A stretch of 64,000 bases of DNA, taken from positions 1 through 64,000 of the IMG/VR virus record IMGVR_UViG_3300025889_000073. One strand, written 5' to 3'. Under the pieces are notes generated by a model, which worked only from the letters and a program-made list of their open reading frames with translations, was not told where the DNA came from and did no database searches. Both the position numbers and the translations under genes were made by a program. This document shows positions 1 to 9,255 of the stretch, one piece after another. The DNA comes from a virus. How positions within the stretch are numbered: the first letter of the stretch is position 1; each line of letters opens with the position of its first letter.

Positions 1-1
1 A

Positions 2-685
2 TGTGCAATTATGGGTTTTGTTATTGTACCAGCACAACCTTTTGGGTTTAATTACCTTGGCGGTAAATTACTTGCGGCAATCTGCACATCACACGAAGTT
101 CGGCAAATGATGGATGCGAAATATAAAATGACGACTTGCCTATTTGAGACTACCAGTTTATATGGTAGTTCTAAGGCAGTATCACAATATGACGGTATGA
201 AACCTCTGATTCGTTTCAAAGGACTAACTGATAGTGATTTTTTACCTATGTTGCATGGTAAAACTTATACAGACCTAAAAGAATATATTGAAGGAATTAT
301 TGGTGAACCACTTGCACCAGAGGGTGCTTCTAGTCGAAAACTAAAGATATCCAATGCGATGGTAAGCATCATTAAAGCATCATTAAAGAGTGATAAAGAC
401 GCTTTAAGCACGTTTAATGCGACATTAGAAAATGCCAAGAATTTGAATGAACATAAGAGGTATTTTGTTTCAGATTATGGTTTTAAAAACATGGTTGATT
501 TTGTAAACGGAAAGGATACAAAACTGGTACCAGGTGAAAACTATGAGAAACATAACCTAACTAATATTATTGAGTGGTGGCGCAAGAAGGCCATCAACCG
601 ATTTGAAACTTTGAAAACGGAGGGTCGAATTCGTAACGAACAAGAGGTTTGGACCAACGGAAAAGTGCTTGACATTATTCGGTAA
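2..685 (+). CDS. DUF4338-like phage protein, 5' end outside window
   Basis: The reading frame is open from the first bases, so the gene probably starts upstream; the first in-window ATG is at 11. The motif FNYLGGKLLAAIC, then LFETTSLYG and SQYDGMKP, matches my memory of the DUF4338 domain (a family that also contains DruA), found in T4-like phages. Its biochemical role is not established. The C-terminal third is basic and ends in a helical stretch. The domain call is fairly sure; no function is claimed. Confidence 0.6.
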   Translation, partial: CAIMGFVIVPAQPFGFNYLGGKLLAAICTSHEVRQMMDAKYKMTTCLFETTSLYGSSKAVSQYDGMKPLIRFKGLTDSDFLPMLHGKTYTDLKEYIEGIIGEPLAPEGASSRKLKISNAMVSIIKASLKSDKDALSTFNATLENAKNLNEHKRYFVSDYGFKNMVDFVNGKDTKLVPGENYEKHNLTNIIEWWRKKAINRFETLKTEGRIRNEQEVWTNGKVLDIIR

Positions 686-693
686 ATATGTAG

Positions 694-701
694 GATAAAT
701 A
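694..701 (+). promoter_or_regulatory. T4-type late promoter (GATAAATA)
   Basis: GATAAATA lies 21 bases upstream of the start at 723 and resembles the T4 late box TATAAATA read by a gp55-type sigma factor. Similar boxes precede other late genes in this window (9256, 16183, 28898, 38532, 43612). Confidence 0.5.
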
Positions 702-722
702 CTCCATTAAATTGGAGTGCCT

Positions 723-1844
723 ATGGCAAATATCAAATCTGTCAAATCTGATGCAAGCACAAACAGAAATGAACAAACACAACAGTCTGGCGCTGGCGCT
801 GAGCTAACAGCTTTGGCTGAATCATTGCAGGCCTATGCTTGTGCTACAAGACAACATCTTGGTAAAGATTTGACGGACATTTCTCAAGTCACCGCTAAAA
901 CAATTACTGATGCAGATTGTGATAGAACTTTGGCACAATGTATGAAAGGTATAAAAGATGAACAATGGTTTTATAGCATCGTAAAAACAGCCAATAAAAT
1001 TTTTCACGATGTTCCTGGTGTAAAATCTGGGAAAAAATACAAGTTTTATCGTGGCGGAACTCTTGTCGATTCAATTTATGATGCTTGGAGAGTACACAAA
1101 AAATCTAGTGGAATTACAGGCGATGATAAATGGAATCCTGCTGACATATGGATGATAAAAAAGAATCACACACATAAAACTAATTTTCCTTCATTGCAAG
1201 AATATAATGAGTATATGCACAATCTTTTTGCTAATGCACAATGTATTGGTATCTCTTTGAAGAAACTTGGAAAAGGTGATGAACCCCATTCAAAAATCTT
1301 TAATGCGGGTAAAGTAGAAACAGCCGATTTTACGGGAATAAAATTAGGCGAAAACATGACGGACTCTAAAGACATATACATCCAATACAAAAGTGACAAC
1401 AAAGCTGGAGAAGTTCAATTGAGAAACTTTTCTAGCCGGCCAGTTACATCATCTTGGCAAGGAGAAATCAAAGGTAAGGCTGCTGCAGGTGGTAAAATAG
1501 GTGGCGGTGTTATTTTTGAAGGCGCTCAATTAGTAGGGGTTCAAAAAGTTAAATTAAAATTACCGCAACAAACACCAATATTAAATCCATCAGAAAAAGA
1601 CTTTAAAGAGTTCGCTACTGCATTTAAGACCTTATCTGGTACAAGAAAGGCCGTGGGCGATTTAATTATAGAAGCTAAAGCTGGACACAGAAAAGATAAA
1701 ACTTGGTGGATGTCAAAATATATTGGAATCATGTTGGTGAATACTGTTAAGAATGAGGGCAAACTTAGCGATTTGTGTTCATATATTTACCAATATGCTT
1801 CATCGGCCACAAAGAATAGTTGTATTTTTATAAAGTATAGTTAA
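723..1844 (+). CDS. Conserved T4-like phage protein, unknown function
   Basis: This protein of about 373 residues has no motif I can name. The start at 723 is preferred over a GTG at 717 because GGAG at 714-717 is a well-spaced ribosome binding site for it. The N-terminus is Ser/Asn/Gln-rich. The middle carries an aromatic segment with DKWNPADIW, and the C-terminal half is Gly/Lys-rich. The late-type box just upstream suggests late expression. No signal peptide or membrane segment is visible. Confidence 0.6.
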   Translation: MANIKSVKSDASTNRNEQTQQSGAGAELTALAESLQAYACATRQHLGKDLTDISQVTAKTITDADCDRTLAQCMKGIKDEQWFYSIVKTANKIFHDVPGVKSGKKYKFYRGGTLVDSIYDAWRVHKKSSGITGDDKWNPADIWMIKKNHTHKTNFPSLQEYNEYMHNLFANAQCIGISLKKLGKGDEPHSKIFNAGKVETADFTGIKLGENMTDSKDIYIQYKSDNKAGEVQLRNFSSRPVTSSWQGEIKGKAAAGGKIGGGVIFEGAQLVGVQKVKLKLPQQTPILNPSEKDFKEFATAFKTLSGTRKAVGDLIIEAKAGHRKDKTWWMSKYIGIMLVNTVKNEGKLSDLCSYIYQYASSATKNSCIFIKYS

Positions 1845-1848
1845 ACAC

Positions 1849-1877
1849 TTGACAAACGAACTAATCTCTGTTATAAT
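1849..1877 (+). promoter_or_regulatory. Sigma70-type promoter
   Basis: TTGACA (1849-1854) and TATAAT (1872-1877) are 17 bases apart, a consensus promoter. It directs transcription of the gene starting at 1905 with a short leader. Confidence 0.75.
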
Positions 1878-1904
1878 AACGGTAGAGAGTGAGAAAAAAA
1901 GCAA

Positions 1905-3134
1905 ATGAATTTCACACAATTTTTAACAGAATCTAAAGAAGGAAAGAACCTTCACCTAGAACACCTTGAGGACAATGTTCTCAATCGTGGAGTTATTGGT
2001 GCGAGGGAATCTATCAACTTTCTTCAAGCATTGAGAGATATGCTTGCAGGCAACTCACAGTCTAAATTGAATGTGACAACAAAGTGGGATGGTGCACCCG
2101 CAATCTTTGCTGGCATTAATCCAGAGAATGGTAAATTCTTTGTTGGTACAAAAGGTGTGTTCGCAAAGAACGCCAAACTAAACTACACAGATGCAGACAT
2201 TGACCAGAATCATCCTGGTTCTGGTCTGAATGACAAGTTGAAGATTGCACTTGCATTTCTTCCAAAACTTGGCATTAAAGGGGTTTTGCAAGGCGACATG
2301 ATGTTCACAAAAAGTGACTTAAAGAAAGAAAGAATAAATGGTGAAAAGTATTTAACTTTTCAACCTAATACGATTGTGTATGCGGTGCCAGAAGACACCA
2401 AGTTGGCAGATATGATTACTAGCGCTCAACTTGGAATTGTGTTCCATACTTCTTATTCAGGTAGAAAATTAGAAGATATGAAGGCTTCATTTAATATAGA
2501 TATTGGTCATCTACAGAGAACAAAGGATGTTTGGTTTCGAGATGCATCCTTTGTTGACGCTTCTGGCACCGCTACCTTTACAGAACAAGAGACTAAAGTT
2601 ATCACATCTCTACTTTCGTCAGCTGGTAGAACATTACAATCAATCAGTTCTTTGACCATGAATCGAATCGCAGCATCTGAAACCATACTAAATCAAATTA
2701 AAACATTTAATAACACAAAAGTTAGAGCAGGCCAAAAAATCACTAACACTAAACTTCACACAGCACAATTAATTAAGTATGTGGAAGATAAACTAAATAA
2801 GGAAATATTGGCTGCAAAAAGGGAAGAAACGAAAAGAAAAAGGCAGTTGGAAAAAAATGAAGTGCTTAGATTCTATCGTTCCAATTCTACACAACTACAA
2901 TTGATTTTTGACCTTATGAATTTAATTGTTGAATCTAAGAATATGGTGGTTAAAAAATTACAAGAAATGACACAGGTTACAGGAACATTTCTTAGAACGG
3001 ATAATGGATTTAAAGTTACAAATCCAGAAGGTTTCGTAGCAGTAGATAGACTAACTGGCGGCGCATTAAAACTTATTGACCGATTAGAGTTTGCTCATGC
3101 TAACTTTAATGCTCAGAAACAATGGGACAAATAA
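1905..3134 (+). CDS. DUF6267-like protein with KWDG nucleotidyltransferase motif
   Basis: This 409-residue protein has an N-terminus (FTQFLTE, then GVIGARESIN) typical of a family common in T4-like cyanophages that I recall as DUF6267. Near residue 60 it has TTKWDGAPAIFAG, which fits motif I (KxDG) of ATP-dependent ligases and mRNA-capping nucleotidyltransferases, where the Lys is adenylylated or guanylylated. A later LQGDMM segment could be motif III. The C-terminal half is helical and basic. A nucleotidyl transfer activity is inference. A promoter lies directly upstream. Confidence 0.65.
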   Translation: MNFTQFLTESKEGKNLHLEHLEDNVLNRGVIGARESINFLQALRDMLAGNSQSKLNVTTKWDGAPAIFAGINPENGKFFVGTKGVFAKNAKLNYTDADIDQNHPGSGLNDKLKIALAFLPKLGIKGVLQGDMMFTKSDLKKERINGEKYLTFQPNTIVYAVPEDTKLADMITSAQLGIVFHTSYSGRKLEDMKASFNIDIGHLQRTKDVWFRDASFVDASGTATFTEQETKVITSLLSSAGRTLQSISSLTMNRIAASETILNQIKTFNNTKVRAGQKITNTKLHTAQLIKYVEDKLNKEILAAKREETKRKRQLEKNEVLRFYRSNSTQLQLIFDLMNLIVESKNMVVKKLQEMTQVTGTFLRTDNGFKVTNPEGFVAVDRLTGGALKLIDRLEFAHANFNAQKQWDK

Positions 3135-3410
3135 ATGGCAGCATACGACATTAATACAATTTTAAAAGAATATGGTGATAATGACTTTGGTTTTACCGCA
3201 GTTGACGAAGCTGAATATCAAGCAGTTATTGCTGAGAAAGACGAAACGGTTGAAGAATACAAAGAACGGTTGGCTCAAGTTGAAAAAATTATAATGCCAT
3301 TTCTGACGAATCTTTACAAAACTAGAGAACAACCTTACATACATTGGCCAAATCGTGGCACAGTTTTAGAAACACAAATGCAAAAGATTTTAACTTTAAC
3401 TAGAGGATAA
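3135..3410 (+). CDS. Small conserved phage protein, unknown function
   Basis: This 91-residue acidic protein abuts the previous stop codon, so it is probably co-translated with it. It ends with an aromatic motif YIHWPNR that I associate with a short protein conserved in T4-like cyanophages. The middle is a predicted helix rich in Glu and Lys. No function is known to me. Confidence 0.6.
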   Translation: MAAYDINTILKEYGDNDFGFTAVDEAEYQAVIAEKDETVEEYKERLAQVEKIIMPFLTNLYKTREQPYIHWPNRGTVLETQMQKILTLTRG

Positions 3411-3411
3411 A

Positions 3412-3798
3412 ATGGCATATTCCGAAAAAGTTTTAGACCATTACGAAAATCCTCGTAATGTTGGTTCTTTAGATAAATCAAGTCCAAATGTTGGAACTGG
3501 AATGGTTGGAGCACCTGCTTGTGGAGATGTAATGAAACTACAAATAAAAGTGGAAGAGGGAATCATCACAGATGCAAAATTCAAAACCTACGGCTGTGGA
3601 AGTGCGATTGCGTCAAGTTCGCTTGTTACTGAATGGGTCAAAGGACGGACAATTGACCAAGCGGCACAAATTAAGAATAGCGAGATTGCTATGGAACTCG
3701 CCCTTCCCCCTGTTAAAATTCATTGTTCAATACTTGCGGAAGAAGCGGTTAAAGCAGCAATCAAAGACTATGAATTGAAATGTGAGTGTTCAACATGA
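3412..3798 (+). CDS. iscU: IscU-type iron-sulfur cluster scaffold
   Basis: This is a 128-residue full-length IscU/NifU N-terminal homologue. The three cluster-ligand cysteines are present in [19 protein letters not shown] and HCS. The chaperone-recognition motif LPPVKIHCS is also clear; in bacteria LPPVK is bound by HscA. Scaffolds of this family assemble [2Fe-2S] clusters from cysteine desulfurase sulfur. The stop overlaps the next gene, an A-type cluster carrier, as ATGA, so the two form a module. Possible clients encoded nearby are the radical SAM enzyme at 6932 and host Fe-S proteins. No IscS or HscA is seen in the window. Confidence 0.93.
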   Translation: MAYSEKVLDHYENPRNVGSLDKSSPNVGTGMVGAPACGDVMKLQIKVEEGIITDAKFKTYGCGSAIASSSLVTEWVKGRTIDQAAQIKNSEIAMELALPPVKIHCSILAEEAVKAAIKDYELKCECST

Positions 3799-4106
3799 TT
3801 ACACTTACTGAATCCGCAAAAGAAAAAATAATGGATTTAATTGCAGAAGAAAACAATCCAGACATTAAAGTCCGTTTATTCATTCAAGGGGGTGGTTGTT
3901 CTGGATTTAACTATGGGTTTACTTTTGATGAAATTCAGAACGACGATGACTGGGAAATAGATGGTCTTTTGATTGATGCTTTGTCTATGCAATATCTTGA
4001 AGGTGCAACTATCAAATGGAAAAAAGAAATCATGGGTAGTAGTTTTGTAATTGAAAATCCAAATGCCGTACAAACTTGTGGTTGCGGCCAAAGCTTTACT
4101 GTGTAA
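3795..4106 (+). CDS. erpA: A-type iron-sulfur carrier (IscA/ErpA/SufA family)
   Basis: This 103-residue protein starts at an ATG that overlaps the iscU stop. It has the family pattern LTESAKEKI, then [15 protein letters not shown], and a C-terminal TCGCGQSF, which together give the three conserved cysteines (one upstream, then CxC). Family members carry Fe-S clusters from the scaffold to apoproteins. The ErpA/IscA/SufA subfamily cannot be decided by eye, so the symbol is tentative. Confidence 0.9.
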   Translation: MITLTESAKEKIMDLIAEENNPDIKVRLFIQGGGCSGFNYGFTFDEIQNDDDWEIDGLLIDALSMQYLEGATIKWKKEIMGSSFVIENPNAVQTCGCGQSFTV

Positions 4107-4108
4107 CT

Positions 4109-4558
4109 ATGTTAAAACAAAAAGACGGTAAATGGGCATTAATGTCCAAGAAAACACAAAGACCTCTTGCTTACTATAAGGGTGAAGGTAAGCCATCTGA
4201 TGAATGGGTTAAAAAACAAGAAGCAAGAGTTCAATATTTTAAGCATATAGGTGAAGCTGCTTATCCTGGTAATGTTGGGTTTATGGAACTAATGAAGTTT
4301 CATTCGAAGGCAACGCCAGAACAAAAGAAACAGTTACAATCTCATATACAGAACAAGAAACATAAAGAGTTTCGTGATTTGATTCATACTGTAACTGGAG
4401 TTAGATTACATAAAAGTGTAAATGAGAAAATTGACCCAGACATTTTACCCAAATCTGGCGCTGGCCAAGATGGTACTGATGAATTAACTAAAACATATAT
4501 GAAAGATACACCAGGTCAAAACTATAAAAAATTTAGAGAATATATAGATAGTAAATAA
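4109..4558 (+). CDS. Conserved phage protein, unknown function
   Basis: This 149-residue basic protein starts at 4109, two bases after the erpA stop. The N-terminus (LKQKDGKWALMS, then YYKGEGKP and QYFKHIGEA) is a pattern I have met in T4-like phage hypothetical proteins. It is rich in Lys and Gln, and its C-terminal half is likely helical. Function unknown. Confidence 0.6.
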   Translation: MLKQKDGKWALMSKKTQRPLAYYKGEGKPSDEWVKKQEARVQYFKHIGEAAYPGNVGFMELMKFHSKATPEQKKQLQSHIQNKKHKEFRDLIHTVTGVRLHKSVNEKIDPDILPKSGAGQDGTDELTKTYMKDTPGQNYKKFREYIDSK

Positions 4559-4575
4559 AATTTTTGGAGATTGTT

Positions 4576-5433
4576 ATGAAAGACATTGTGATAGGTTGTA
4601 TAACCGGTTATGACTTTGACAAAATTAAACCGTGGGTTAATTCATTAGACACCTGTGGTTTTGATGGTGTAAAAGCCATGATTTGTTATGATATAGATTA
4701 TGAAACAGTTGAAGAATTGACCAAGAGAAAATATACAATTCTTGCTTTTAATCGTGATGAAGAAAATAAAAAGTTTTTTTATGGTAAAGAAAATTTCTCC
4801 ATTGTGGTTGATAGATTTTTACATTTATGGTATTTCCTCAAAAAGTTTGAAGGCGAATATCGGTATGTTGTTACTACCGATGTTAAAGATGTTATTTTCC
4901 AAACAGACCCAATTAAATGGTTAGAACAAAACATTGGTGATAAACAAATCAATGTTGCTTGTGAATCTATTCATTACAGAAATGAATCTTGGGGTAAAAA
5001 CAATCTAGTCAAATCTTTTGGACCATATTTGTACGAACATTGTGAAAAGAATTTAATTTACAATGCTGGCACAATATCTGGTAAGTTCGATACGATGTTA
5101 GATTTGTTTTTGAATGTTTTTATGTTGTGTCAAGGTACCACGCCTCACGTTGAGGGTGGAGGAGGTCCAGACCAGGCTGCATTGAATATACTTTTAAATA
5201 TGAATTCTTATAAAAATATTACCAATTTTGCAATGAGTGAGGATGGTTATGCTGCACAATTAGGTACAACAGGACCTCAGGTACAAGATAAATTCGGTGA
5301 ATTTTTGGTTGAAAAATGTCCAATATTGAAAGACGATTTAGTTTGTACGAGCGAAGGTGTTCCATTTAGTATCGTACATCAATATGATAGAGTACCTGAA
5401 TGGCGTGATATGATAGAAAAAAAATATGAATAG
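4576..5433 (+). CDS. Glycosyltransferase-like protein (GT-A type)
   Basis: This 285-residue protein starts at 4576, behind GGAG at 4566-4569. It shows a nucleotide-sugar transferase layout: an N-terminal beta strand, then an acidic TTDVKDVIFQTDP segment that fits a DxD-type metal site, then a GGGGPDQAALN loop. It begins a run of six sugar- or methyl-modifying genes (to 9251) and overlaps the next one. Likely role: modifying phage or host glycans; donor and acceptor cannot be read from the sequence. Confidence 0.7.
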   Translation: MKDIVIGCITGYDFDKIKPWVNSLDTCGFDGVKAMICYDIDYETVEELTKRKYTILAFNRDEENKKFFYGKENFSIVVDRFLHLWYFLKKFEGEYRYVVTTDVKDVIFQTDPIKWLEQNIGDKQINVACESIHYRNESWGKNNLVKSFGPYLYEHCEKNLIYNAGTISGKFDTMLDLFLNVFMLCQGTTPHVEGGGGPDQAALNILLNMNSYKNITNFAMSEDGYAAQLGTTGPQVQDKFGEFLVEKCPILKDDLVCTSEGVPFSIVHQYDRVPEWRDMIEKKYE

Positions 5434-6208
5434 GCAAGGATATATTTTAATAGGTCTTGGTGAAAAATATGTCGAAGAAGCTGCGATGTGTGCCAAGTCT
5501 ATTAAAAAATTTGATAGTCGGCCAATAAATGTTTTAGTATTACCAGAACACACCGAATTGGCCAAAACCAAAGAAGTTTTTGATGATATCACAGAGTTCA
5601 AAGCTGTCTCGAAGTTCTACAAATATTGCCAACCAGGTTTCGAACAGTACGGCACTTATCCTAAAATAAATCTAATACACTATTGCCGTTATACCGAAAA
5701 CATTTTTGTTGACACGGACGTAATTTGTCAGTATAATCCAGATGAATTATGGAATTTTGCAAATAGTAGAAAAGAACCGATTATGATGATGGGTACTAAA
5801 GAAGACCATAATTGGCATTGGGGTTTTATTGATGAAGTTTCGGCCAAATTTGGTAAACCTGTTCCACACATACATGGCGGATTCTTATATTTCAGGAAAA
5901 CAGCATTTGAATTTTTTGAATTTTGTGATATGATTGCTTATCGTTATGATGAATTGGGTTGTAAACGTATGTTTAGGGGTGGAATGTGTGATGAAATAAT
6001 TTTTGCATTGGCTCATTCACATTTTAATTATTCACCTATAGAATTTGATGACCATCCAATGATGACATTTAATTATAGTGAAGAAATTAAACTACCATCC
6101 AAACTACAAACACACAACAACAGAGAATTGAAAGATTATATACCTTTTGTTCATATGTATGATAGGGATAAAATAAAACCTTTTTTTGAAAGAGTGATGA
6201 AACTTTGA
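5426..6208 (+). CDS. Glycosyltransferase, GT8-like
   Basis: This 260-residue protein overlaps the previous gene by 8 bases. NIFVDTDVIC near residue 92 is a DxD motif in the setting usual for GT8-like retaining transferases, and HIHGGFLYFRK fits the following acceptor-loop region. A C-terminal FVHMYDRDK segment is the usual last His-containing motif. It probably acts with the neighbouring transferases in glycan assembly. Confidence 0.75.
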   Translation: MNRQGYILIGLGEKYVEEAAMCAKSIKKFDSRPINVLVLPEHTELAKTKEVFDDITEFKAVSKFYKYCQPGFEQYGTYPKINLIHYCRYTENIFVDTDVICQYNPDELWNFANSRKEPIMMMGTKEDHNWHWGFIDEVSAKFGKPVPHIHGGFLYFRKTAFEFFEFCDMIAYRYDELGCKRMFRGGMCDEIIFALAHSHFNYSPIEFDDHPMMTFNYSEEIKLPSKLQTHNNRELKDYIPFVHMYDRDKIKPFFERVMKL

Positions 6209-6930
6209 ATGTAATATTTTGTCCGGTTGGAATACCTATAGCCTTTCACGAAGCTTATGATTTAAATAATCATTGGAGATTTACTAAGCCAGAAAGGAAT
6301 TATCAAACCATTGTGTGTAACTACAATGATTTTGAAGTTGAAAAAAACACCTATGATATCATATTCAAAGATAAAGGTTTCAAGTGGGATTTAGTTAAAC
6401 ATTTTTTAGATACATTTGATTATCGTGACTATGAATACATAGGGTTTTGGGATGATGATTTAATTACTGACATTCAAAGTGTTAATCGTGGCCTTGAAAT
6501 TGCCAGTAATAACAACATTAAAATATGGCAATTATCCACATTAAGAGGTTCCGATTCTACACATAAGATTTTACACCAAGACGAAACATTGAAATACACA
6601 TTAACCAATTTTAATGAGGGTATGGGTACTTTTTTTCATTCTTCTTTAATTCCAAAACTATTAAAATTTTATGAGTTACATGAACCGAAAAGTGGTTATG
6701 GTTTAGATGTTATATTTTCTCCTATGATGAAAGAGAAAGCTGGTGTCATACATGAATGTTCTATGTTTCATCCAGGAAAAGAAAGTTATTATGATAAAGG
6801 TGCAGCTATGAGAGAGATGTATCATATAATGGGGTCAATTTATCCTAAATTTATGAAAGAGGTTTGGGATGAAGATGTAGGACCTTATCAAGATTCACAG
6901 AAAATTTACGAAATTGTTTTGAAAGTATAA
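6205..6930 (+). CDS. DUF707-like putative glycosyltransferase
   Basis: This 241-residue protein uses a TTG start that overlaps the previous TGA stop (TTGA). GFWDDDLITD near residue 80 is an acidic WDDD motif like that of DUF707 proteins, which are regarded as GT-A-fold transferases. A GSGYGLD-type segment follows (seen as KSGYGLDVIF). It is third in the glycan island and nearly abuts the radical SAM gene. Confidence 0.6.
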   Translation: MNVIFCPVGIPIAFHEAYDLNNHWRFTKPERNYQTIVCNYNDFEVEKNTYDIIFKDKGFKWDLVKHFLDTFDYRDYEYIGFWDDDLITDIQSVNRGLEIASNNNIKIWQLSTLRGSDSTHKILHQDETLKYTLTNFNEGMGTFFHSSLIPKLLKFYELHEPKSGYGLDVIFSPMMKEKAGVIHECSMFHPGKESYYDKGAAMREMYHIMGSIYPKFMKEVWDEDVGPYQDSQKIYEIVLKV

Positions 6931-6931
6931 A

Positions 6932-8050
6932 ATGGGACAAGTTATTAATATTAATAAACTAAAAAAGAAAAACGAATATGTGGTAGATAACCAAATTCGT
7001 GGTCGCAGTTATTCCAGTAATCATGCTAAATTGTTGAAGCATATGGACCGACTGATTGATTTGCAACAAGGCAAAAGGCCAAGACCGGTGATGTTTCATA
7101 TGTCACCATGTAATCCTTGTAACTTGACCTGTTCTTTCTGTTGTTTCGCCAATCGTGCAATGAAGGAGATGTTGACAGTAGACCAAATGAAATCTGCTAT
7201 CGACCAGTTCGTTGCATTAGGCGCAACAGGTATGGAATTTACTGGCGGTGGAGAACCAACACTACATCCAAAACTAGATGAAGTTATTGAATATGCTTAC
7301 AATAAAGGTTTGAAGATTGGTATTTGTACCAATGGTTCTAAACTGAAAAAAGTTAAGAATTGGCATATGATGAGTTGGGTTCGTCTTGGAATGTATTCTT
7401 GGGATGAAAAGAAACCTTATCCATATCACTTAGAAGTGTTTGAAGGTTTAGATATTCAAGTTACTGCGGCCTATGTTTGGGATGGTGCAACTGATACATC
7501 AACAAATCCAAATATCACCGGCAACTGGGATGATCCAAAAGCAAAACGTCTAGCATCAAATGAATATAAAGAAGAAAATTTTATGAAGATGTTGGCTTGG
7601 GTTGAAGAAAAGAAAATTCCTTGTCGTATTGCTTTCAATGCAATCAAAGACCCCAAAATTGTTCAACAAGATATTGAATCGATTAAAGTATTAATTGCTA
7701 AACATGAAGCTCAGCACGGCAAATTACAATATGCTTTCTTGTCAGACTTTAATTTTAAGGGTGAACGTAGAAACAATCATTGTTATATGCATGGTGTGAA
7801 ACCATGTGTCTTTACTGATGGTAATGTATATGTTTGTCCTTCAGCCGAACTGGCACCAGAAAACAACTATGCAGTAAATGATGAATTTAAGATTTGTGAT
7901 ATTGAAGGTATCACCGATTTTTACAACACCCAAGTCGGCGGGCCAGATAATTTTAGAAGACACCATGATTGTTCATTTTGCAAGTATGCTTATCAAAACG
8001 AATTGATTGATGATGTTTTAATGCCAACAACACATAATGAGTTTGCGTAA
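6932..8050 (+). CDS. Radical SAM enzyme with C-terminal SPASM-like cysteines
   Basis: This 372-residue protein has the radical SAM motif CxxxCxxC as CNLTCSFC at about residues 63-70, followed by FTGGGEPTLHP and ICTNGS (the SAM-binding GGE segment). C-terminal cysteines in KPCVFTDGNVYVCPS and CSFCKYA look like a SPASM/twitch auxiliary cluster. Family members make radical-based changes in peptides, sugars or cofactors; the substrate here is unknown. Its position between glycosyltransferase and methyltransferase genes suggests a sugar or peptidyl target. It would need Fe-S supply, which the iscU/erpA pair could help with. Confidence 0.88.
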   Translation: MGQVININKLKKKNEYVVDNQIRGRSYSSNHAKLLKHMDRLIDLQQGKRPRPVMFHMSPCNPCNLTCSFCCFANRAMKEMLTVDQMKSAIDQFVALGATGMEFTGGGEPTLHPKLDEVIEYAYNKGLKIGICTNGSKLKKVKNWHMMSWVRLGMYSWDEKKPYPYHLEVFEGLDIQVTAAYVWDGATDTSTNPNITGNWDDPKAKRLASNEYKEENFMKMLAWVEEKKIPCRIAFNAIKDPKIVQQDIESIKVLIAKHEAQHGKLQYAFLSDFNFKGERRNNHCYMHGVKPCVFTDGNVYVCPSAELAPENNYAVNDEFKICDIEGITDFYNTQVGGPDNFRRHHDCSFCKYAYQNELIDDVLMPTTHNEFA

Positions 8051-8664
8051 TGAAAAATTTATTTGATGAAAAATATTTTGAAGATGGCGTTCGTCATCGG
8101 GTAAGTGCTTATGAGAATTATAGGTGGATGCCAGAAAGAACTATTCGTGAGGCCTCATCTATAATTAATAACATTTCTTTCGATACAGTTTTAGATTTTG
8201 GTTGTGCCAAAGGATTCATGGTTTATGCAATGAGACTATTAGGCAAAGAAGCATATGGTGCCGATGTGTCTGAATATGCCGTGGCCAATTGCCATCCAAA
8301 AGTAAAAGATTATTTACAGGTCATTGAATCTGCTTCTGAATTGCCTGGTGGTTATGATTTAATTATTGCTAAAGATGTATTAGAACACATACCGCATGAA
8401 GTTATTCCAGAAGTTCTTTCTGAATTGAGAAGAAGGTGTAAAACCATATTCATTGCAGTACCGTTAGGTGATGGTAAAAGATTTAGGATTCGTGAATATG
8501 AAATGGATGTAACACATATCGTTAGAGAACCTGAGGAATGGTGGTTAAATACTATTGTTGATGCTGGTTTTAAAATTAAATTTTTTGATTATGAATTTGG
8601 CCATCTCAAAGAAAATTGGACTGAACCACATCCACATGGAAATGCATTTATTGTTGCGGAATAA
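8050..8664 (+). CDS. Class I SAM-dependent methyltransferase
   Basis: This 204-residue protein overlaps the previous stop by one base. VLDFGCAKGFMVYAM is motif I (glycine-rich SAM site) and YGADVS gives the acidic residue for the ribose. LIIAKDVLEHIPHE is the usual motif IV/post region of Methyltransf_11/23-type enzymes. The likely acceptor is a sugar or small molecule made by this island. Confidence 0.85.
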   Translation: MKNLFDEKYFEDGVRHRVSAYENYRWMPERTIREASSIINNISFDTVLDFGCAKGFMVYAMRLLGKEAYGADVSEYAVANCHPKVKDYLQVIESASELPGGYDLIIAKDVLEHIPHEVIPEVLSELRRRCKTIFIAVPLGDGKRFRIREYEMDVTHIVREPEEWWLNTIVDAGFKIKFFDYEFGHLKENWTEPHPHGNAFIVAE

Positions 8665-8672
8665 ATAAAACT

Positions 8673-9251
8673 ATGAAGATACAACACTTTTACACAAAAA
8701 TACATGGTCACTTCGACTTTCAAAAATTATATACTGAAATGGTAAATATTCATCCATCTGAATCACATTTTGTTGAAGTTGGAGTGTTTTACGGTAAAAG
8801 CGCTGCTTATATGGCGGTTGAAATAGCAAACAGCGGAAAAAATATTAAATTTGATGTGGTTGATACTTGGCGTGGTAGTCCAGAACACCAAAAAGGTGCT
8901 TGGGCTTATAGAGAAGATATGGTCAATGATACTGCATATGATGTATTTTTAAAAAACATGAAACCAGCTGAAGGATATTATAATCCAGTCAAACTAACAA
9001 GTGTTGAAGCTGCCAAATTATATGAAGATGGTAGTTTAGATTTTGTCTTTGTTGATGCTGCTCATGAATATGAATCGGTTAGAGATGATATTCAAGCTTG
9101 GTATCCAAAAGTTAAAATAGACGGATATATTGGAGGCCATGATTTCATTAAAAACAATACAAAAAATGGAGTTTATCAGGCCGTTTATGAAAGATTTGGA
9201 ACAGATTATGAAATATATGGTGTTTCTTGGTTACATAAAGTAAAATCTTAA
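8673..9251 (+). CDS. Class I methyltransferase, Methyltransf_24-like
   Basis: This 192-residue protein has FVEVGVFYGKSAAYMA as motif I and DFVFVDAAHEYESVRDDI as the motif IV/metal-site segment, a pattern seen in Methyltransf_24 and cephalosporin-hydroxylase-like proteins. YIGGHDF follows, as expected. It ends the glycan island; the next gene has its own late promoter. The substrate is unknown. Confidence 0.8.
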   Translation: MKIQHFYTKIHGHFDFQKLYTEMVNIHPSESHFVEVGVFYGKSAAYMAVEIANSGKNIKFDVVDTWRGSPEHQKGAWAYREDMVNDTAYDVFLKNMKPAEGYYNPVKLTSVEAAKLYEDGSLDFVFVDAAHEYESVRDDIQAWYPKVKIDGYIGGHDFIKNNTKNGVYQAVYERFGTDYEIYGVSWLHKVKS

Positions 9252-9255
9252 ATGA

